A stretch of 47,939 nucleotides of DNA from Caballeronia sp. dw_19 (GTDB lineage: Bacteria > Pseudomonadota > Gammaproteobacteria > Burkholderiales > Burkholderiaceae): NCBI RefSeq assembly GCF_018449515.1, contig NZ_JAAVUQ010000050.1, positions 1 through 47,939 of the forward strand. Direction: 5' to 3'. The translations under genes were made by a program, and so were the position numbers. Numbering within the stretch: the stretch's first letter is position 1; every line of letters starts with the position of its first letter. Below are positions 43,806-47,939 of the stretch, one piece after another. The notes beneath the pieces are model-generated. The model ran no database searches. It was not told the origin of the DNA and saw only the letters and a program-made list of their open reading frames with translations.

Positions 43806-44648
43806 ATGGATATTCAACCTTCTGCGGGCGCCCTTGGCGGGGATAGCCGTGCGCGCGTTACATTGATCGGCTTCGGGGCAATTGGGTCAACGGTATTCGA
43901 TACGCTCGCCGGAGGTTCCGCCATCGTGATCGACCAGATCGTCACCTCACCGCGGAGCGTTGAAGCGGTGCGGCGCCGGGTCGGTGCCTCGGTGGCAGTG
44001 GCGAGCACGGTGGATGGACTGCCACGGAGGCCGCAATTCGCGCTCGAATGCGCGGGTCATCGTGCAATCAGCGATCACGTGATTCCGCTTCTGCGCCGCG
44101 GGGTTGACTGTGCGATTGCGTCCGTCGGGGCGCTCGCGGACGATGCGCTTCGCGAGGCGCTGAATGACGCTACAGCGTCCGGTGGTGTGCGTGTGGCACT
44201 GTTGTCAGGAGCGGTGGGCGGACTCGACGCGCTATCGGCTGCGGCGGTCGGCGGACTCGACGAGGTCCGCTATACCGGCCGCAAGCCAACTGATGGCTGG
44301 CGTGACACGCCTGCTGACGCGGCTGGCGTGCTCGATGGCATTCGCGCAGCGACGGTCATCTTCGACGGCCCGGCCGGCACCGCCGCACGGCTCTACCCGA
44401 AGAATGCAAATGTTGCCGCAGCGGTAGCGCTGGCGGGCGTTGGCTTTGAGCGTACACGCGTGCAGTTGATTGCCGATCCAACTGCGACAACAAATACCCA
44501 TACCATTTGGGCACGTGGCGTATTCGGCGAACTGCGTGTCGAGATCGACGGGAATCCGTTAGCGCAGAACAGGAAAACTTCTGCATTGACTGCATTCAGC
44601 GCGGTTCATTTCCTGCGTGATCGCTGCGTCGCGCAGACGTTTCCGTGA
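43806..44648 (+). CDS. L-aspartate dehydrogenase (NadX-like)
   Basis: A 280-residue protein, start ATG 43806, 10 bases after the porin stop. The NAD(P)-binding loop is GFGAIGS; later FALECAGHRAISDHVIP, SVGALADDALRE, RKPTDGW, YPKNANVAAAVALAGVGFERT and THTIWARGVFGELRVEIDGNPL are typical of NadX-type aspartate dehydrogenases. It interconverts L-aspartate and oxaloacetate/iminoaspartate plus ammonia. With monooxygenases that release amines it may process aspartate or a similar amino acid freed from the substrate. No nadA or nadC is near, so NAD synthesis is less likely. Confidence 0.82.
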   Translation: MDIQPSAGALGGDSRARVTLIGFGAIGSTVFDTLAGGSAIVIDQIVTSPRSVEAVRRRVGASVAVASTVDGLPRRPQFALECAGHRAISDHVIPLLRRGVDCAIASVGALADDALREALNDATASGGVRVALLSGAVGGLDALSAAAVGGLDEVRYTGRKPTDGWRDTPADAAGVLDGIRAATVIFDGPAGTAARLYPKNANVAAAVALAGVGFERTRVQLIADPTATTNTHTIWARGVFGELRVEIDGNPLAQNRKTSALTAFSAVHFLRDRCVAQTFP

Positions 44649-44680
44649 AGATGAAAATTTCAATCTTTTCGGGTCGAATT

Positions 44681-44790
44681 CCCCGCTGCTTGCGGCGTAA
44701 GCGATCTTTGCCGTGTCCGTCAGGGCACTGCGGAGCACAGAGCCGAGGCGCGAAGCGTACGAATCTCTGAGCAGCAACCCCGCTGCTTGC
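44681..44790. repeat. 14-bp direct repeat CCCCGCTGCTTGCG flanking a 96-bp unit
   Basis: The repeat occurs at 44681-44694 and 44777-44790. The second copy ends exactly at the IS4 left end, and its last 8 bases are the target duplication. The segment between may be a duplication or a relic of an earlier insertion or excision. Confidence 0.6.
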
Positions 44791-46300
44791 GCTAAGGATT
44801 ACCCACATCCCGATCACCGCTTGTAAACTGCGCTGACCGATGTTAACTTGAGCGCGTTCATGGACCGGAGTGAACGCATTGTCTGCAACGGGTGATTTCG
44901 ATGACTGGGCCAGCGAAGAATTCGGCACGGCGGCGCTGGGAGACGCCCGCCTGACGCAGCGCCTCGTGGCGCTCGCGCGACGGCTGGCGTAGAGCCCGCA
45001 GTGTTCGTTTCCACAGTCGCTGGACGGGGCACAACTGAAGGCCGCCTATCGTTTCTTCGACAATCAACGGATCGACACCGACGGCGTATTGGCCAACCAC
45101 ATTGGGCAGACGCTGAAGCGCATGCAGCAGGTCCCGGTCGTCCTGGCGCCCCAGGATACGACCGAATTCAACCTCATGCATCTGCCGGCGACGCAGGGAC
45201 TGGGCCACGGCACGAGCAGTAATGTGCACGGATTCAGGCTGCACAGCTTGCTGGCCGTGACACCTGAGGGCCTGCCGCTCGGGGTGCTGGGGATGAAGAC
45301 GTGGATTCGTGCACCCGAAGAATCCGGCAAATCGAAGCAACGAAGGAAACGGCCTATCGAGGAGAAGGAAAGCGTCAAGTGGCTCGAAGGCCTCGAGCAT
45401 CTGGCGTCGGTGAAAACGCGCTGCCCCGACACCCACATCATCGGCATCTCTGACCGCGACGGCGATGTCTACGATGTGTTCATCGCCTCTCGGCCAGCGG
45501 GCGTTGACTGGCTGGTACGTGCAGCCTGGAGCCGCCGCGTCGCGCATCCGCAGGCATATCTGTGTGACGCCGTTGCGGCAGAGCCTGCTGTGGGCGAAAC
45601 GGATCTGCTGGTGCCGACCCGGAATGGAAAGACACCGACACGCACTGCGCAATTGACGGTGCGTTGCAAGGCCCTCCGGTTGCGTCCACCGCGCAGCCCT
45701 CAGCGCGATAAGTTGCCTGATGCCGAGGTGTTCGTGATCCACGCGCTGGAGACCCAGCCCCCCGAGGGCATCGAGCCGATCGAATGGATGTTGCTGAGTT
45801 CGGTGCCGACACTGACCTGCGATGACGCACTCGAACGTTTGGCGTGGTATGCCCGCCGTTGGACGATTGAATCGTGGCATCGCATCCTGAAGAGCGGGTG
45901 TCAGATCGAGGCACGACAATTCGGCCATCTGGATCGCTTCGTGCGCGCCACGGCATTGTTTGCTGTCATCAGCTGGCGCATCATGTACGCGACGCTGTTG
46001 GCGCTTTGATGGTGACCTGTCCTGCGAGGTGCTGCTGCAGCCAGTCGAATGGCGCGCGCTGTATTGCCGGATACACGGCACAACGCAAGCGCCGACCGAA
46101 CCGCCGACGCTCGCGCAGGTGGTACTCTGGGTTGCAAAGCTCGGTGGTTATCTCAATCGCAAGCACGACCTTCCTCCGGGACCAACCGTCATGTGGCGCG
46201 GCTTTCTCGCACTGCACGAGAGCACGGTCATGTATCGCATCTTCCGGCAAAGCGAATAGCCTACGTCGGAATCAAATCAAGAGATGTGGGTAATCCTTAG
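44791..46300 (+). mobile_element. IS4-family insertion sequence with perfect ends and target duplication
   Basis: A 1510-bp element with perfect 18-bp terminal inverted repeats, CTAAGGATTACCCACATC at 44791 and its complement ending at 46300. It is flanked by an 8-bp duplication TGCTTGCG (44783-44790 and 46301-46308). The transposase is interrupted (see its entry). Intact ends and duplication show a clean, fairly recent insertion next to the aspartate dehydrogenase gene. Confidence 0.85.
44870..46259 (+). pseudogene. IS4-family (Tn5-like) transposase, in-frame stop and frameshift
   Basis: From GTG 44870 the frame gives the N-terminal DNA-binding domain (FDDWASEEFGTAALGDARLT), then a TAG at 44990-44992. 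It continues in frame with FPQSLDGAQLKAAYRFFDNQ, the catalytic DTTEFNL, ISDRDGDVYD and the YREKK-type W-IE-WHRILKSGCQIE. At 46007-46009 it meets a TGA; the C-terminal part (RALYCRIHGT, LWVAKLGGYLNRKHDLPPG) is in the next frame to 46259. All three acidic catalytic residues are encoded but the protein is split, so the copy cannot make full transposase without suppression or frameshifting. Confidence 0.8.
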
Positions 46301-46384
46301 TGCTTGCGGCGGGGAGGTTTATTGGTTCTTATCTGTCACACTAAGGCGGCAGAGGAAGTATTCAAGGCTGACAAATATGCTTTG

Positions 46385-47084
46385 GCTGGCCGATGAAGAA
46401 TACGCAAACACCGTGAAAGGCGCTTGCTCCGGGCATCGCCCGGGTCCTGAAGCACCTCCACTGTCCGCTCGATGTGATGTGCTGCGCGTGCGGAACGAAT
46501 GCTGTCGCGGACATTGGAATGGGTTGATCTTTCCGCCACATCTGGCGTTCGCGCCTGCGGGTCGGCTAGTGGCTGTTTTCGGCACGGTTGTTAACGTGTG
46601 CAGCCGCTTTGACGAAAACGTGCTTCACATGAGCGAGCTCGGGAATGTCATCCTTCGCCGCTGGATAGCTACGCAGCTGGTCGGTAACGATCTTGCGCGG
46701 CACCGGGTTTGAACGCAGCACCCTCCGGAAGAAGCGCTTTGCCGCGGCCTTGTCGCACCGCTTTTGCACCAGCACGTCGAGTTCAGCATCATGGTCGTCA
46801 CCGCTCGTCACAACAGATAAGGCTCGCCGCGCGGCGTCACGACCATCTCGTCCAGATGCCACGTGCTGCCCGGCTTGCGTCGCGCCGCTTTCGCGCAATG
46901 GGCGAATCCAGCGCCGAACTTGTCGCACCAGCAACGGATCGTTTCGTACGTGACCACGACACTGCGCTCGAGCAACAACTCCTCGACCTCTCGGAGGCTC
47001 AGGCTGATCCGGAAATACCAACGAACTGCGCAGCTGATGATGACGGTAGGGAAGCGGTGGCAGTGATAAAGCGATTCGTTTTCT
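46385..47084 (-). pseudogene. IS6-family transposase relic
   Basis: Pieces in several minus-strand frames rebuild an IS6/IS26-type transposase: YHCHRFPTVIISCAVRWYFR, SLREVEELLLERSVVVTYET, STWHLDEM (first Asp), ELDVLVQKRCDKAAAKRFFR, IVTDQLRSY (second Asp), NNRAENSH and QPTRRRERQM (Glu). A Trp codon has become TGA near 46817 with a one-base loss just after, and the C-terminus is altered. No terminal repeats were identified, so only an internal relic is claimed. Confidence 0.75.
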
Positions 47085-47185
47085 TCATCACTTCTTCTAT
47101 CGCCGCCTTACCGTCAACCTGACAAAGCTTTGCCGAGGCGTTTGAAGTCACGTGTTTATCCCAGGCGTTAGGAGAAGCTCAGCCA

Positions 47186-47560
47186 TCAGTTTCCTTCAAT
47201 ACCGCCGTCGCCGCTTCGCACGCGCCGCGTAATTGTTCCCGCATCCGGCCGCCACGCGCCATCGCGATTCGACGCAAGCGGCGTACCGGACCCATCAGAC
47301 TCGCGTGCGTTACCTGAAGCGTGCGGTTATCGGCGAGGGCCATCACGATCGAATAAAAACGGTCGGCGCATCGACGTAGGCCGCGGGGTCATTGGCGGTG
47401 ACGTTAGCGCGCATCTCGCCGATCACGTCTTCCAGCTGGGCGCGCCCGAGCGTCGTGATATTTTCCGCGCAAAGCTGAACCTCGATGGCGCAAGCGAACG
47501 AAGGACGGCGCCGCCTGGACAAGCTGTGCAGCATTCAGTCGCTCATCGAAGTCGATACCG
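47186..47560 (-). pseudogene. GntR-family (FCD) regulator, C-terminal relic
   Basis: Minus-strand pieces read AIEVQLCAENITTLGRAQLE, MRANVTANDPAAYVDA, then after a frame break RFYSIVMALADNRTLQVTHA and a tail ending ATAVLKETDG at TGA 47186-47188. These are the FCD-domain core and end of a GntR regulator; the HTH half is missing or unreadable. It lies divergent to the biotin carrier gene, which it may once have controlled. Confidence 0.6.
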
Positions 47561-47588
47561 TCGGTGCTTAAACCACAGGAGAACATGC

Positions 47589-47834
47589 ATGCCAGCCGTT
47601 GACGTCAAGAGCGCAATACCCGGGACGTTCTATCGAAGCCCGGCGCCGGGCGAACCGCCGTTTGTCGCTGAAGGCGAGCGCGTAAGCGCCGACACTGTGA
47701 TCGGCAATATCGAACTGATGAAGCAGTTCAACGAAGTCTTTGCGGGCGTCGACGGGATCCTTACATCGTTCATGACGGCCGACGCCGAAGCGGTGGATTC
47801 CGACGCCGTGCTCGCGATCATTTCCACGGATTGA
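47589..47834 (+). CDS. Small biotin carboxyl carrier protein
   Basis: An 81-residue biotin/lipoyl-attachment domain protein, start ATG 47589 (MPAVDVKSAIPG) behind AGGAG; a further ATG at 47585 is out of frame. The biotin site reads ELMKQFNEV, with the modified Lys in the MKQ context, flanked by GTFYRSPAPGEPPFVAEGE and a short ending IISTD. It is shorter than AccB because the N-terminal linker is absent, as in stand-alone carriers paired with 5-oxoprolinase/urea-amidolyase-like carboxylases. The biotin carboxylase gene starts 8 bases after its stop. Confidence 0.85.
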   Translation: MPAVDVKSAIPGTFYRSPAPGEPPFVAEGERVSADTVIGNIELMKQFNEVFAGVDGILTSFMTADAEAVDSDAVLAIISTD

Positions 47835-47842
47835 GGACTGAC

Positions 47843-47939
47843 ATGCAACAAGGCATCCACACGCTGTTCGTCGCGAACCGTGGCGAGATCGCCGTGCGCA
47901 TCATTCGTGCAGCGCGCGAACTCGGCATGAAGACGGTTC
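47843..47939 (+). CDS. accC: Biotin carboxylase, 5' end only
   Basis: The first 32 codons, starting at ATG 47843, read MQQGIHTLFVANRGEIAVRI and IRAARELGMKTV, the conserved N-terminus of biotin carboxylase (NRGEIA motif). The gene runs off the window. It would carboxylate the biotin on the carrier encoded just upstream. Whether it serves fatty-acid synthesis or a catabolic carboxylase such as the 5-oxoprolinase type needs the downstream genes. Confidence 0.85.
   Translation, partial: MQQGIHTLFVANRGEIAVRIIRAARELGMKTV

Noticed and set aside
44858..46081. Minus-strand frame of 407 codons across the IS4 element
   Set aside because: Antisense to the transposase with its DDE residues; no motif of its own.

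Overview
The window looks like an accessory replicon or genomic island of a Burkholderiales bacterium, most likely Paraburkholderia, Caballeronia or Burkholderia. The reasons are high GC with matching codon use, a Burkholderia-type trimeric porin, remnants of a Tn4371-type integrative element, and many catabolic operons run by GntR/FCD, MocR and LysR regulators. No rRNA, tRNA or CRISPR array was seen.

Layout. (1) 1-3334: decayed Tn4371-type backbone on the minus strand (repA tail, parA, a small parB-like gene, a DUF2840 gene and traF, the last two frameshifted), abutting a truncated GntR pseudogene. (2) 3962-18345: an intact catabolic island, all on the plus strand. It encodes a hydantoinase/dihydropyrimidinase, a peptide-type ABC transporter with a fused double ATPase, an epimerase, an SDR, a PuuE-like deacetylase-fold hydrolase, a GntR/FCD regulator, an amidase-signature enzyme, a cyclic-imide-hydrolase/PgdA-like metallohydrolase, a small CxxC protein and a CobW-family GTPase. 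I read it as uptake and stepwise opening of cyclic amides or imides, with its own metallochaperone. (3) 18372-19952: remnants of an aspartase/fumarase-family lyase and a LysR gene. (4) 20638-30035: a sugar island with a GntR regulator, an SDR, an Rbs-type ABC transporter, an MFS carrier, an amidohydrolase-fold lactonase and an IlvD/Edd dehydratase. These fit the top of a non-phosphorylative (oxidative) sugar pathway. (5) 30255-36612: an IS30 element, a membrane protein with a permuted papain-like domain, a small membrane protein, a LysR pseudogene and an SDR. (6) 36613-44648: a MocR-like regulator divergent from OsmC, two flavin-dependent monooxygenases, an MFS carrier, a porin and an L-aspartate dehydrogenase, probably for oxidative release of nitrogen or sulfur from an unknown compound. 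(7) 44791-47560: an IS4-type element with perfect ends and target duplication, an IS6 relic and a GntR relic. (8) 47589-47939: a small biotin carrier protein and the start of a biotin carboxylase.

Intact multi-kilobase catabolic operons sit between stretches full of frameshifts, in-frame stops and truncations. Indels are concentrated in mobile or regulatory relics, which argues for real decay rather than random sequencing error, though read-level checks would settle this. The strongest leads for something new are the cyclic imide/amide island with its CobW partner, the asymmetric fused ATPase, the MocR-like regulator lacking the PLP lysine with a recurring CATAT/ATATG palindrome, and the two-monooxygenase operon without a flavin reductase.
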